From Microvirga zambiensis WSM3693 (GTDB taxonomy: Bacteria; Pseudomonadota; Alphaproteobacteria; Rhizobiales; Beijerinckiaceae): a stretch of 64,000 bases of DNA. Within the stretch, counting starts at the first letter, position 1; each line of letters starts with the position of its first letter. Made by a program: the position numbers and the translations under genes. The notes beneath the pieces are model-generated. The model had not been told where the DNA came from. It saw nothing but the letters and a program-made list of their open reading frames with translations, and did not search any database. This document shows positions 47,531 to 55,077 of the stretch, piece after piece. The stretch covers positions 1 to 64,000 of the forward strand of contig NZ_JAERQD010000011.1 of the NCBI RefSeq assembly GCF_016735695.1, in the 5' to 3' direction.

Positions 47531-47612
47531 TTATACTCATTTGCAGCATTATACGGCTACAAGAAAGCCGGCTGGATAGCCGGCATATGACTTATGCTAG
47601 ACACGAGTATAA
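47531..47612. promoter_or_regulatory. Candidate NrtR sites upstream of nadA
   Basis: TTATACTC at 47531-47538 and its inverted counterpart GAGTATAA at 47605-47612 flank TTATACGG-like sequence at about 47549-47556. NrtR operators are AT-rich TATAC/GTATA inverted repeats in NAD gene promoters, and the nrtR gene ends 35 bp away. Exact operator pairing is not resolved. Confidence 0.5.
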
Positions 47613-47646
47613 GCGGGCGTCAACCCAAAATCTGCTTCAACAGCGC

Positions 47647-48633
47647 TCACCGTAAGCGGGGCAGCTTCACGCCTGGGGCAGGACGCTCGACCAAGACCTC
47701 GCGCCGGAAGCGGACCAGCCGGGCCGGGCGTCCACCCGTCTCGCCTGTGACCTCGCCGGTTTCCTCGACCAAACCCTGCGCCTCGACCAGACGACGGAAG
47801 TTCTGCTTATGCAGTCGGACGCCGGACAGGGCCTCAACCGTCTTTTGCAGCTCCAGCAGCGTGAACGAGGCCGGCATCAGTTCGAAGATCACCGGCCGGT
47901 ACTTGATCTTGCCGCGCAGGCGGCCGATGGCCGTCGCGAGAATGCGCCGATGATCGAGCGCCATCGGCTGACCGGGCGCAAGCCGCGCCTTCGCAGAGCC
48001 GGCCGGCGGTGCCTCGCGCCGAGCCTCAGGCACGAGGCCAGCCTCAAACAGCAGTTCGTAGCGCTCCAGCACCCGCTCGTCGGTCCAGTCTCCTGCCTCA
48101 AATGCGAATGTGAGCTCGATACGTTCTTCCCGAAACGAGCGGAGGGATTTACCGCCGGCCTTGGCCCAAGCCTTCAAGGCCGGTTCGATGACCGTGAGCG
48201 CTCTGGGTCGGCCATCACGCCAATCCTCCCACGGAAGATAGGCGTACCAGTTCCGCCAGGCGGCATGCGCCATTCCGGCGGGACGGGCTTCGCGTACGAG
48301 CGCCAGATAGGCAATCGACAGGGTATGCCCGGCTCGCAGGTCATGGGCCTCGGCCCGATCCCGGTCACCGAAGGTGTAAAGCTGTTCAACATAGCCGAGG
48401 GTGAGTTGCGTCTGCTCGGCCACCCACGTTCTCAGCCCCATCTCCAGGGTCCGGTGCTGCGACTGCAAGGGCCCAGAGGGCAGGGAGTCGAGCCGCTGCT
48501 GCTCAAAATGGACGGTGAGCACCCGCGGCTCGTCCGGCGTGGCCGCCATGATGGCGGCACTGAGATCGACTGACAATGCAGCAGCAGACTGTGACGGAGA
48601 CTTCAGTTGCCGGGAGGAGGGTGGGGACGCCAT
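47647..48633 (-). CDS. nrtR: NrtR-type NAD regulator (Nudix-like domain plus winged helix)
   Basis: 328 residues. N-terminal degenerate Nudix domain (ALSVDLSAAI, VLTVHFEQQRLDSLPSGPLQ, YVEQLYTFGDRDRAEAHDLR, HTLSIAYLALVRE) and C-terminal DNA-binding domain (YRPVIFELMPASFTLLELQK, VRLHKQNFRRLVEAQGLVEE, GGRPARLVRFRREV). The Nudix catalytic box is eroded, as in many NrtR proteins that sense ADP-ribose or NAD-related ligands. It is upstream of, and oriented with, nadABC, which it very probably represses. The exact start is uncertain. Confidence 0.87.
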   Translation of the reverse strand: MASPPSSRQLKSPSQSAAALSVDLSAAIMAATPDEPRVLTVHFEQQRLDSLPSGPLQSQHRTLEMGLRTWVAEQTQLTLGYVEQLYTFGDRDRAEAHDLRAGHTLSIAYLALVREARPAGMAHAAWRNWYAYLPWEDWRDGRPRALTVIEPALKAWAKAGGKSLRSFREERIELTFAFEAGDWTDERVLERYELLFEAGLVPEARREAPPAGSAKARLAPGQPMALDHRRILATAIGRLRGKIKYRPVIFELMPASFTLLELQKTVEALSGVRLHKQNFRRLVEAQGLVEETGEVTGETGGRPARLVRFRREVLVERPAPGVKLPRLR

Positions 48634-49085
48634 GGATACTCAACGTGGCACGGAGTGACAGATTCAACGAACAGCCTCAGTACCATATCAGCCGCGTTCC
48701 GCGTGACCAACTGCGTGCTCGGGGACAGGATCGTCAGGTTTGCTCTGCGGTGGCCAGCCCGCGGCCTCTCGCTCCCGTTCTTCATCATTCAGGACCGGCT
48801 GACTTGGCTGCCCGGCTTCGGGCCATTGGCGCCGACGTGCATCCTCATTGTCATGTTTCGCGGTTTCGCGTGGTGATGCCTCCTGTGACAGCTCTCCCGG
48901 TGGAGCGATCCAATGGGTGGGCGGTCTCCCCTGGTGCACTGATAGAGGGGCTCCCATTCTTAGCGCTGAAGCTCGTGTTAAACGTCTGGTTACTGTGACT
49001 TTCCTGGCACAACCTGACATAAAGGCTGGAAAGGAAGTTGCGTAAACGATTACATCCGTAAAACAGGATTTCTGGTTTGGCTGAG
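48634..49085. other. Intergenic region upstream of nrtR and small-RNA copy A
   Basis: No supported gene. A minus-strand frame ending at 48688 encodes a hydrophilic tail (LNDEEREREAAGWPPQSKPD) but has no clear start or ribosome site. At 49047 GATTACAT lies 45 bp before the conserved TAAGG of the ncRNA element; the same box and spacing occur before copy B (53327), so it is probably part of the promoter. Confidence 0.5.
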
Positions 49086-49182
49086 GAGTTGTAAGGAGCT
49101 TGCGCGATCAGCACCCTGCTGGGTCGCGACGGAGTGTCGTTCCTCCCACAACCTTGGGCTGCCGGCAACGGCAGCCCTTTTT
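49086..49182 (+). ncRNA. Candidate small RNA, copy A, with intrinsic terminator
   Basis: About 97 nt. Shared with copy B (53365-53468): TAAGG, then CTTGCGCGATC, TCGTTCCTC, CCTCCC-like sequence, and a terminator hairpin GGGCTGCCG-GCAA-CGGCAGCCC followed by TTTTT (49156-49182). The unpaired CCTCCC resembles the anti-Shine-Dalgarno motifs of the alphaproteobacterial suhB/alpha-r14 type RNAs. That family link is tentative. It could instead be a leader with attenuator for the genes at 49313. Confidence 0.6.
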
Positions 49183-49312
49183 GAACAGACGAGGTGCGAG
49201 AATGGCCTGCCAGAGTCAGAACCCGAGCCAACCCGATGATGGCCGCGGACCACCGCGAGCGGCCTGGCGTTGACCCGTCCAGGGTCTGACGCGATTTCCG
49301 ACGAGCTGCGCG

Positions 49313-49525
49313 ATGTCAAATTCTTCCTGTCCTGAACAAACGGAAGTCTTGGAGCACCGTGGCTATCAGATCCGACTGAGCCCGACCGGTGTGGAGTGGA
49401 TCGCTTTCGTCGCATTACCGAAACAGCGCCCGACCCTGATCATGGCGCCCGATCGTGAGGCTGTGGTCGCAATCGCCCATGAGTGGATTGAGAAAGAGCT
49501 CCGAGTGTTGGGGAGATCCACATGA
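49313..49525 (+). CDS. Small protein of cassette family A, copy 1 (70 residues)
   Basis: MSNSSCPEQTEVLEHRGYQI begins a compact mixed alpha/beta protein whose core is IRLSPTGVEWIAFVALPKQR, LIMAPDREAVVAIAHEWIEK. It is a paralogue of the genes at 59038 (IRLAPAGLDWIAAVTFPDQR, VIMAPDREAALNKAYEWI) and 56588 (IRFGPTQTGWVSFIARQGQR, LLASDRE). The conserved W(I/V)(A/S) and (A)xDRE motifs suggest a strand-hairpin-helix fold. Function unknown. Overlaps the next gene by ATGA. Confidence 0.72.
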   Translation: MSNSSCPEQTEVLEHRGYQIRLSPTGVEWIAFVALPKQRPTLIMAPDREAVVAIAHEWIEKELRVLGRST

Positions 49526-49791
49526 TCTACAGCCTCGTCCAACTCGCACCCGGAGCTTATGACCTCCTCCTCGAGGATGAGATCGTCGGGAGTGTTGTGC
49601 GCAGCGGATCGCGTGGCAGCGATACGGTCTGGACGGCCGAACTGATGGACGATCGATCCGCGGGCAAGCGGCCCGCTCCCTTCACTGGAACTGAGCATTC
49701 GTTTCCAACACTTCAGGAATTATGCGCGTGGCTCGGTGATCCTGAGGTCAGGAGCAACATTGGGCGCAGTGCCACGCCTCGAAGCTCCTGA
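49522..49791 (+). CDS. Small protein of cassette family B, copy 1 (89 residues)
   Basis: Begins MIYSLVQLAPGAYDLLLEDE; the core is IVGSVVRSG, VWTAELMDD, KRPAPFTGTEHSFPTLQELC, AWLGDPEV. A paralogue at 59247 shares LVQLAPGAYDLL, GSVVR, AELL(D/E)D, KRPAPF, EH(S/A)FP(T/S)L and WLG(D/N)PEV. The start overlaps family A by 4 bp, so the two are translationally coupled. Soluble, no signal peptide. Function unknown; the linked duplication of both genes argues that they act together. Confidence 0.72.
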   Translation: MIYSLVQLAPGAYDLLLEDEIVGSVVRSGSRGSDTVWTAELMDDRSAGKRPAPFTGTEHSFPTLQELCAWLGDPEVRSNIGRSATPRSS

Positions 49792-49929
49792 ACACCCTGT
49801 GACGGGCTCCTACGTCGGTTCAGGATCCGACGGATAGCCAGCATATTCAGGGGCGGTGAGGGCCTAACGGGCTCGGGCTGGCAGGGCTCCTGATCGTTGC
49901 AGATTAGTCTTCAGCAAAGTTGATGAGAA

Positions 49930-50118
49930 GTGCCCGTGGTAGACTTCGATATTGTTGACCGTCTGAGAGCCGCATTGGACCGCGAGGGTAACCTTCCTCT
50001 CAAGGAGATCGAAGCTCTCCTGCTCGAAGCCAGCGAGACGATTGAGCTCCTTCGATCCCTGCTGGAGCCATGCGTGGAGGTCGAAGCAGAGAGCTTGGCA
50101 GCCAAGGGTGCCGTTTAG
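49930..50118 (+). CDS. Small helical protein, 62 residues
   Basis: A GTG start gives MPVVDFDIVDRLRAALDREG, then NLPLKEIEALLLEASETIEL and LRSLLEPCVEVEAESLAAKG. A leucine-rich, acidic, probably coiled-coil helix pair. GATGAGAA precedes the start at usable spacing. No family recognised; it lies alone between cassette B1 and the sulfonate importer. Confidence 0.45.
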   Translation: MPVVDFDIVDRLRAALDREGNLPLKEIEALLLEASETIELLRSLLEPCVEVEAESLAAKGAV

Positions 50119-50214
50119 GCGATAGCCGAGCCCCTCCTGCAAGGAAAGGAGCGTGATCCTCAATCCGAACACGACACCAGCGCGCTCTGTCTCGGAAACG
50201 AGAGATACACGAGG

Positions 50215-50994
50215 TCAGATCATACCGCCGTCGGTGACGATATCGGAGGTCAGGCCGGCGCGCAGAGCCTTCGCGGTCTGTGCGAGGGTCACATCTTGAC
50301 GCTGGCGCGGATGCGGGCTGGCGATGCGATGCTCCGCCACGATCCGCCCAGGGGACCCTGAGAGAACGATCACCCGGTCTGCCAAATACGTGGCCTCATC
50401 GATGTCATGGGTCACGAACAGGATCGTCTTGCCAGTCTTCTGCCAGATGCGAATGAGTTCGTCCTGAAGACTCTCGCGGGTAATGGCGTCGAGAGCCGAG
50501 AATGGCTCGTCCATGAGCAGAACTTCGGGCTGGACCGCGAGGGCCCGTGCCAGGGAGACACGCTGACGTTGCCCGCCCGACAGTTCATGGGGCCAACGCT
50601 GCGAAAGATGGCTTAAGCCCACGAAATCGAGCGCGCTCTGCGCCTTCGGCTTGCGCTCACGACGGGGTGTATGGGGATGTTCCAAACCGAAGGCGACATT
50701 GGCGATCACGCGGCGCCATGGCAGCAAACGGGAATCCTGGAACACGAAAGCCACAGGCCTCCGTTGCGGATTGGTCGCGATGACCCGCGCCGTGCCGGCG
50801 CTGGGACGTGCAAGTCCCGTCAGCACGCGGAGCAGGGTCGATTTGCCCACTCCAGAGGGCCCCACGATCGCGAGGAATTCGCCGCGGCGCACATCCAACG
50901 AGAGGCGGTCCAACACGGTGGTCTTCTGGCCGTCCCGCTCGAAGGCAAGCGAAAGGTCCCGGATCTCAATCACGCTTTCCATCGCAACAGCCAT
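50215..50994 (-). CDS. ABC importer ATPase, sulfonate/nitrate/taurine type (SsuB/TauB-like)
   Basis: 259 residues. Walker [41 protein letters not shown] (typical of the SsuB/TauB/NrtD group), signature [16 protein letters not shown], Walker [14 protein letters not shown]-loop [20 protein letters not shown]. The start overlaps the permease end by 25 bp. The sulfur operator in front of this operon favours an organosulfur substrate such as an alkanesulfonate. Confidence 0.9.
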   Translation of the reverse strand: MAVAMESVIEIRDLSLAFERDGQKTTVLDRLSLDVRRGEFLAIVGPSGVGKSTLLRVLTGLARPSAGTARVIATNPQRRPVAFVFQDSRLLPWRRVIANVAFGLEHPHTPRRERKPKAQSALDFVGLSHLSQRWPHELSGGQRQRVSLARALAVQPEVLLMDEPFSALDAITRESLQDELIRIWQKTGKTILFVTHDIDEATYLADRVIVLSGSPGRIVAEHRIASPHPRQRQDVTLAQTAKALRAGLTSDIVTDGGMI

Positions 50995-51716
50995 CCTTGC
51001 AGAGCCACGAAAGCCGTGTCGAAGAGCCCGTAAAGGGCTGCCATGGTCAGCATGTAAACCACGACCACATCGGTCGCGAGAAGGCTGGATGCCTGCATCA
51101 TGCGTTGGCCGAGGCCGCTAACACCAAAGATCTCAGCCGCGACAACGGCCATCCAGGCCTGTCCCAGAGCGGTGCGCAGGCCCACCAGAATGCCGGGGGC
51201 GGCGGCCGGGAGCAGGATTTTCTGCAGGCGCCGCAAGCCGGAATGGAACCCGAAAGCTTCCGCCACTTCCACGAGATCGCGGTCCACCGTGCGCACAGCG
51301 CCGTGAGCTGCGAAGTAGACGATCCAGAACACGCCGACTGCGATGATGAACACGGCCGCCGGCGTGCTGACGCCGAACCAGATGATGGCGAATGGAACCC
51401 AGGCAAGTCCCGGGATGGGACGCAGTACGCGCACGATCCAGGCTGTGAAGCCTTCCGCCGACCGATACATACCGGTGACGATGCCGAGAGCGACCCCAAG
51501 TCCTGCACCGACGCTCAAGCCCGTGATGTAATGGCTGAGACTGCTGGCCACGGATGTCAGCCAGGCGCCGCTTGTGACTTCCTTCACAAAAGCAGCCGGG
51601 ATCGCGCTGGGGCCGGGGAGCATTGCCGCGTTGACGAGACCCAGACGTGGAACGGCCTCCCACAACCCGAGAAAGATGAGGAGGCCAATACACGATAGCA
51701 GGAGAAGGCGCATCAA
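50970..51716 (-). CDS. ABC importer permease (SsuC/TauC-like)
   Basis: 248 residues, about six membrane helices. The family signature is [20 protein letters not shown], followed by [20 protein letters not shown] (EAA loop), [20 protein letters not shown] and [20 protein letters not shown]. It forms the membrane part of the importer. It ends inside the ATPase start and follows the binding protein by 3 bp. Confidence 0.9.
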   Translation of the reverse strand: MMRLLLLSCIGLLIFLGLWEAVPRLGLVNAAMLPGPSAIPAAFVKEVTSGAWLTSVASSLSHYITGLSVGAGLGVALGIVTGMYRSAEGFTAWIVRVLRPIPGLAWVPFAIIWFGVSTPAAVFIIAVGVFWIVYFAAHGAVRTVDRDLVEVAEAFGFHSGLRRLQKILLPAAAPGILVGLRTALGQAWMAVVAAEIFGVSGLGQRMMQASSLLATDVVVVYMLTMAALYGLFDTAFVALQGWLLRWKA

Positions 51717-51719
51717 AGA

Positions 51720-52832
51720 TCAGTTGCTCTTAGTGGCGCGCTCGTAGAAGCGTGGTTCAAAGAGGCCTTCGAACGGCAGCTCCTTATCGAGCGAGCCGAG
51801 CTTGACTTGGTAAGCCTGCATGAGGCGCGCCGACTCGATGATCGTGCGAGGATCGATCTGGAACTTGGTCGCCGGGGACGAAAGCGCTTTGCGGATGGTC
51901 TCGCTATCCACGATCCCTTTGCCAAGAGCGGCCTCCAGCGGTGGGACAGCGCGATCCGGGGTTTTCGCGAGAAGATCTGCGGCCTTCACGAGCCCGCTGA
52001 CCAAACTTTGAACGGCTTCCGGGTTCTTCTCAAGGAATGCACCGGACACGGCGACGACAGTGCCGGGCTGGCCGGGGAACATCTCATCGCCCAGAGCCAC
52101 CAGTTTGATGCCAGGATTTCGTCCCTGTACGATGGTCACGGCCGGCTCGCGGATAGTCGCGCCCTCGACCGCCCCTGCCAGAGTAGCCTGCTGCGTCGCG
52201 TCGATGCCCATGGGCACGATCTCGACATCCGCCTTGTCAGCCTTCGCCTGCTCCCACAGCCAGTATTGCAGCGTGGTGTTCGGGACCGAGCCGGCCGGCT
52301 GGGTGGCAAGCCGTGCCGGCTTGCCCTCGGCGGCGCGGTAGTTCTTGAACGCCGCCGCATGCGACGTGCCGGCTGTGAAATATTTGGCCAGCTTCGGCGA
52401 AGCCACGAACACGTTCTCAGCGGTTGCCGTTGCCGCAACAACGCGCACATCGATGCCCTTCGACCGGGCGACCGCCAAGGGCGCAACGCCAGCCACGTAG
52501 ATATCGATTGTGCCCGAGGCCAGCGCCTGGATCATGTTGGGGCCGGACTCGAACGTGGTGACGGTAAGATTGAGGCCACCCTGCTTCAGCCAGCCTTCGT
52601 TCTGCGCCACGAACAAAGGAGCCGTGCCAATGATCGGGATGACGCCAACGCGCGCGGTGACCGAGGCCTCCTGCGCGAGGGCTTGTGGGCCGACGATCAT
52701 GGCAGTTGCCAGCATGCCAGCACAGGCAAGGAACGCTCGCCGTTTGACAAAGCTTGTTCCCCTCAACGCTTCGCTCGAGTCGACCGTGTCATCAGCGAAC
52801 TCGGTATGGGTCCTTCGTGCCGAGCAGGGCAT
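51720..52832 (-). CDS. ABC importer substrate-binding protein (SsuA/TauA/NrtA-like)
   Basis: 370 residues; the ATG at 52832 is preceded by TCGGAGACCAAG. A long signal region (AFLACAGMLATAMIVGPQAL) with the cut probably after ALAQ. The mature part is NMT1/SsuA-like: VGVIPIIGTAPLFVAQNEGW, GGLNLTVTTFESGPNMIQAL, GTIDIYVAGVAPLAVARSKG, ATQQATLAGAVEGATIREPA. It binds the substrate in the periplasm for the permease and ATPase next to it. The operator at 52918 and a TTGACT box at 52936-52941 give a promoter 85-110 bp upstream. Confidence 0.9.
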   Translation of the reverse strand: MPCSARRTHTEFADDTVDSSEALRGTSFVKRRAFLACAGMLATAMIVGPQALAQEASVTARVGVIPIIGTAPLFVAQNEGWLKQGGLNLTVTTFESGPNMIQALASGTIDIYVAGVAPLAVARSKGIDVRVVAATATAENVFVASPKLAKYFTAGTSHAAAFKNYRAAEGKPARLATQPAGSVPNTTLQYWLWEQAKADKADVEIVPMGIDATQQATLAGAVEGATIREPAVTIVQGRNPGIKLVALGDEMFPGQPGTVVAVSGAFLEKNPEAVQSLVSGLVKAADLLAKTPDRAVPPLEAALGKGIVDSETIRKALSSPATKFQIDPRTIIESARLMQAYQVKLGSLDKELPFEGLFEPRFYERATKSN

Positions 52833-52917
52833 CTTGGTCTCCGAAATTGGATGCGTATTGTTGCTTGTGATCCGACTTTATATCGGCTCCAGAAGCTCTC
52901 TAATCGGCGCCGAAAAT

Positions 52918-52933
52918 GTTCGTTATAAAGAAC
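52918..52933. promoter_or_regulatory. Palindromic operator, site 4 (sulfonate-type importer)
   Basis: GTTCGTTATAAAGAAC. On the minus strand TTGACT (52936-52941) precedes it and CATTTT follows at about 17-bp spacing, so the palindrome fills the space between -35 and -10, as at cysH. Confidence 0.65.
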
Positions 52934-53009
52934 TCAGTCAAGTGGTGGGATTGGCTGTTCGATCAGCTGAGCGACAAACTCCCATCCGATATGAATGGAT
53001 TTTCCGGTC

Positions 53010-53030
53010 AAAGAGAAAGATTTTCTCTTT
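53010..53030. repeat. Perfect inverted repeat AAAGAGAAA-GAT-TTTCTCTTT
   Basis: Two 9-bp arms separated by 3 bp, about 80 bp upstream of operator site 4. Related AT-centred purine/pyrimidine runs occur near the other sulfur promoters (AGAAG-AAT-CTTCT at 37241; AAAAAATCTTCTCTTCTT at about 30053). Possibly a second regulator site, for instance for an Lrp-type protein. Confidence 0.4.
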
Positions 53031-53364
53031 CTGTGGCCGATCTTAGAATGTCCTGCTTTGCAGCGCCGTCCTATAGAAAGAACATTTTTCTTGAAGCAAG
53101 GCCCGATATGGGACTTACTGAGACGTTGTGAGGTGTCGCGCCTCATCCGAGGCAGGAAGTCTTAGGGGCATGCTCGCATATGGCCAAAAGGCCATTGGGG
53201 CTTGGTGCGGGTCCGACTCTGCCTGCTACCGCTTCACTACGCAGGATCAACAGCTGTGTGTTGATCCCACCTGTGTCTCGTCGGCCACAGGGCAAACACA
53301 AGTCGTCAAAATAAAATTACGAAATCGATTACATGGACGCAACGAGACTTCAAATAGTAACAGC

Positions 53365-53468
53365 AAGTGGTAAGGGACTTGCGCGATCCACATCTGCCCG
53401 TGGCATCGTTCCTCTGAGGACAGTCAATCCTCCCAAACTCGGGCTGCTGGCAACGGCAGCCCCTTTTT
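53365..53468 (+). ncRNA. Candidate small RNA, copy B, with intrinsic terminator
   Basis: About 104 nt, paralogous to copy A: TAAGGGACTTGCGCGATCC, ATCGTTCCTC, AATCCTCCC, then GGGCTGCTG-GCAA-CGGCAGCCC and TTTTT (53441-53468). The terminator ends only 21 bp before the IHF-like start codon, so a leader/attenuator role is as possible as a free sRNA. The GATTACAT box lies 44 bp upstream of TAAGG, matching copy A. Confidence 0.6.
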
Positions 53469-53489
53469 CAACCTGACCGGGATGTGCCG

Positions 53490-53840
53490 ATGGCAGACAA
53501 GACCTTGACCCGCGCCGATTTGGCCGAGGTCGTGTATCACAAGGGCATCGTCACGAAAGACCATGCCGCAGAGCTGGTCAGTCAGGTGCTCGCGACGATA
53601 TGTGATGCGCTGGCAGAGGGCGAGAACGTCAAACTGTCCTCGTTCGGCGTCTTCACCTTGCGCGACAAGGCGGAGCGTGTGGGGCGCAATCCCAAGAACG
53701 GCATTGCGGTGCCGATCGAGCCGCGCCGGGTCGTTCTGTTCACAGCCTCGCACATTCTGAAGGCAAAGCTGAACCACACTGCACCCCGAAGGCGCCGCGC
53801 GCCCAAGCAGAATGCTGCGTCTGGCGAAAGAGCAGCATGA
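53490..53840 (+). CDS. HU/IHF-family DNA-binding protein (IhfA-like)
   Basis: 116 residues from the ATG at 53490 (MADKTLTRADLAEVVYHKGI). The DNA-bending family is clear: VKLSSFGVFTLRDKAERVGR, NPKNGIAVPIEPRRVVLFTA, ILKAKLN, with the minor-groove arm RNPKNG. Closer to IHF alpha than HU. A basic tail (RRRRAPKQ) extends past the usual end. First of a chain of overlapping genes through panB and panC, and directly after ncRNA copy B. Probably an accessory paralogue of the housekeeping IHF. Confidence 0.9.
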   Translation: MADKTLTRADLAEVVYHKGIVTKDHAAELVSQVLATICDALAEGENVKLSSFGVFTLRDKAERVGRNPKNGIAVPIEPRRVVLFTASHILKAKLNHTAPRRRRAPKQNAASGERAA

Positions 53841-54193
53841 ACCAGCTTGCATCGCCGAATGCGTGGAGCATCTCATCCAGTGCTGTTTACGGCTGGCTCA
53901 CGGGAATTGCCGTGGGCGGCCTGCATCAGGTCCACTTCGCGCTCTCTCATGACAACCCGGACAATGGCTTCCTTCGTGTCGTGGGTGTTTTGATTGTTGG
54001 AGGCTGCGGTGGCGCCATTCTGTTTGCGGGCATCGCAATGCTTCGCAATCAGCGCGATCGACCCGCCGCAATCGCAACATACGTCGTAGGGTCGCGCACT
54101 GCCATCAAGACAATGAGCACGAGAGCCACGGGTGACGAGAGCCAGCGCGCTGGTGCTGCGGCGTTCAACGTACGGAAGCCACACTCTCCATGA
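53837..54193 (+). CDS. Small membrane protein, 118 residues
   Basis: The start overlaps the IHF-like stop and its stop overlaps the panB start, each by 4 bp (ATGA). Two hydrophobic segments (SAVYGWLTGIAVGGLHQVHF and FLRVVGVLIVGGCGGAILFA), then a polar tail. No family recognised. The couplings on both sides support a real gene. Confidence 0.6.
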   Translation: MNQLASPNAWSISSSAVYGWLTGIAVGGLHQVHFALSHDNPDNGFLRVVGVLIVGGCGGAILFAGIAMLRNQRDRPAAIATYVVGSRTAIKTMSTRATGDESQRAGAAAFNVRKPHSP

Positions 54194-55068
54194 GCCATCA
54201 TCCATCGATCGATCGGCCGTCGGTCACCATCCCGATGCTCCAGCAGCGGATGCGAGATGGCGAGCGGCTCGTGATGACCACGGCCTACGACGCCATGACG
54301 GCCCGGCTGGCCGATCCCATCGTCGACATGCTCCTGGTCGGCGACAGCGTCGGCAACGTCTGTCTGGGCTTCGACAACACACTGCCGGTCAGCATGGCAA
54401 TGATGAACCATCACCTCGAGGCGGTCATGCGCACAAGGCCACGAGCCCTCGTCGTCGCCGACATGCCTTATCTCAGCTACCACCTTAGCCTTGACGAAAC
54501 TCTGTGCAACGCCGGTGGCTTTCTCAAGCGCGGGGCAGCGGCCGTGAAAGTGGAAGGCGGCGCCAAGCGGGCCGAGGCCGTTCGTGCCCTGGTCGAGTGC
54601 GAGATTCCGGTCATGGGTCATCTCGGCCTGACCCCGCAGAGTGTGCACGCCATGGGCGGCTTCAAGGTGCAGGGCAGGGCAGCCGAGGACGCCATCCGGA
54701 TCCTGGACGACGCCCACCGGCTCGAGGAGGCCGGCTGCTTTGCCCTCGTGCTCGAGGGTATCCCGTCTGAGCTGGCAGCGAAGATCACGCAGAGCCTCAG
54801 CATCCCGACCATCGGCATCGGGGCCGGTCCCGACTGCTCCGGCCAGGTACTCGTGCTGCATGACGTGCTCGGCCTGACGCAGGGACACCGGCCCAAGTTC
54901 GTGCGCACCTACCTCGATGGCTTCACGGTTCTGCAGCAGGCCCTGACCCGTTGGGCCGCGGACGTGCGCAGCGGCGCCTTTCCGTCCGCGGCCGAGGCCT
55001 ATGCCCTTCCGGCCGATGCCCAGGCAGCCGTTGCCGCCTGGACGCCACATGCCTCCACCAGCTCATGA
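54190..55068 (+). CDS. panB: 3-methyl-2-oxobutanoate hydroxymethyltransferase
   Basis: 292 residues. It adds a hydroxymethyl group from methylene-tetrahydrofolate to ketoisovalerate, the first step of pantothenate synthesis. Motifs: TAYDAMTARLADPIVDMLLV, GDSVGNVCLGFDNTLPVSMA, GAAAVKVEGGAKRAEAVRAL, PVMGHLGLTPQSVHAMGGFK and TIGIGAGPDCSGQVLVLHDV. Metal and substrate residues are in place. It overlaps the preceding membrane-protein gene and lies 9 bp before panC. Confidence 0.94.
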   Translation: MSHHPSIDRPSVTIPMLQQRMRDGERLVMTTAYDAMTARLADPIVDMLLVGDSVGNVCLGFDNTLPVSMAMMNHHLEAVMRTRPRALVVADMPYLSYHLSLDETLCNAGGFLKRGAAAVKVEGGAKRAEAVRALVECEIPVMGHLGLTPQSVHAMGGFKVQGRAAEDAIRILDDAHRLEEAGCFALVLEGIPSELAAKITQSLSIPTIGIGAGPDCSGQVLVLHDVLGLTQGHRPKFVRTYLDGFTVLQQALTRWAADVRSGAFPSAAEAYALPADAQAAVAAWTPHASTSS

Positions 55069-55077
55069 GGTCTGCCG

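Larger units (their letters stand above)
52833..53364. other. Regulatory intergenic region
   Basis: 532 bp without a gene, AT-rich relative to its surroundings. It contains the operator at 52918-52933, the leftward promoter of the importer, a perfect inverted repeat at 53010-53030, a further AAAGAACATTTTTC motif near 53081-53094, and the GATTACAT box (53327) of ncRNA copy B. Confidence 0.6.

Noticed and set aside
48688..49020. 110-residue hydrophilic protein on the minus strand
   Set aside because: The tail looks protein-like but there is no convincing start codon with a ribosome site, and the frame crosses the likely nrtR promoter region.
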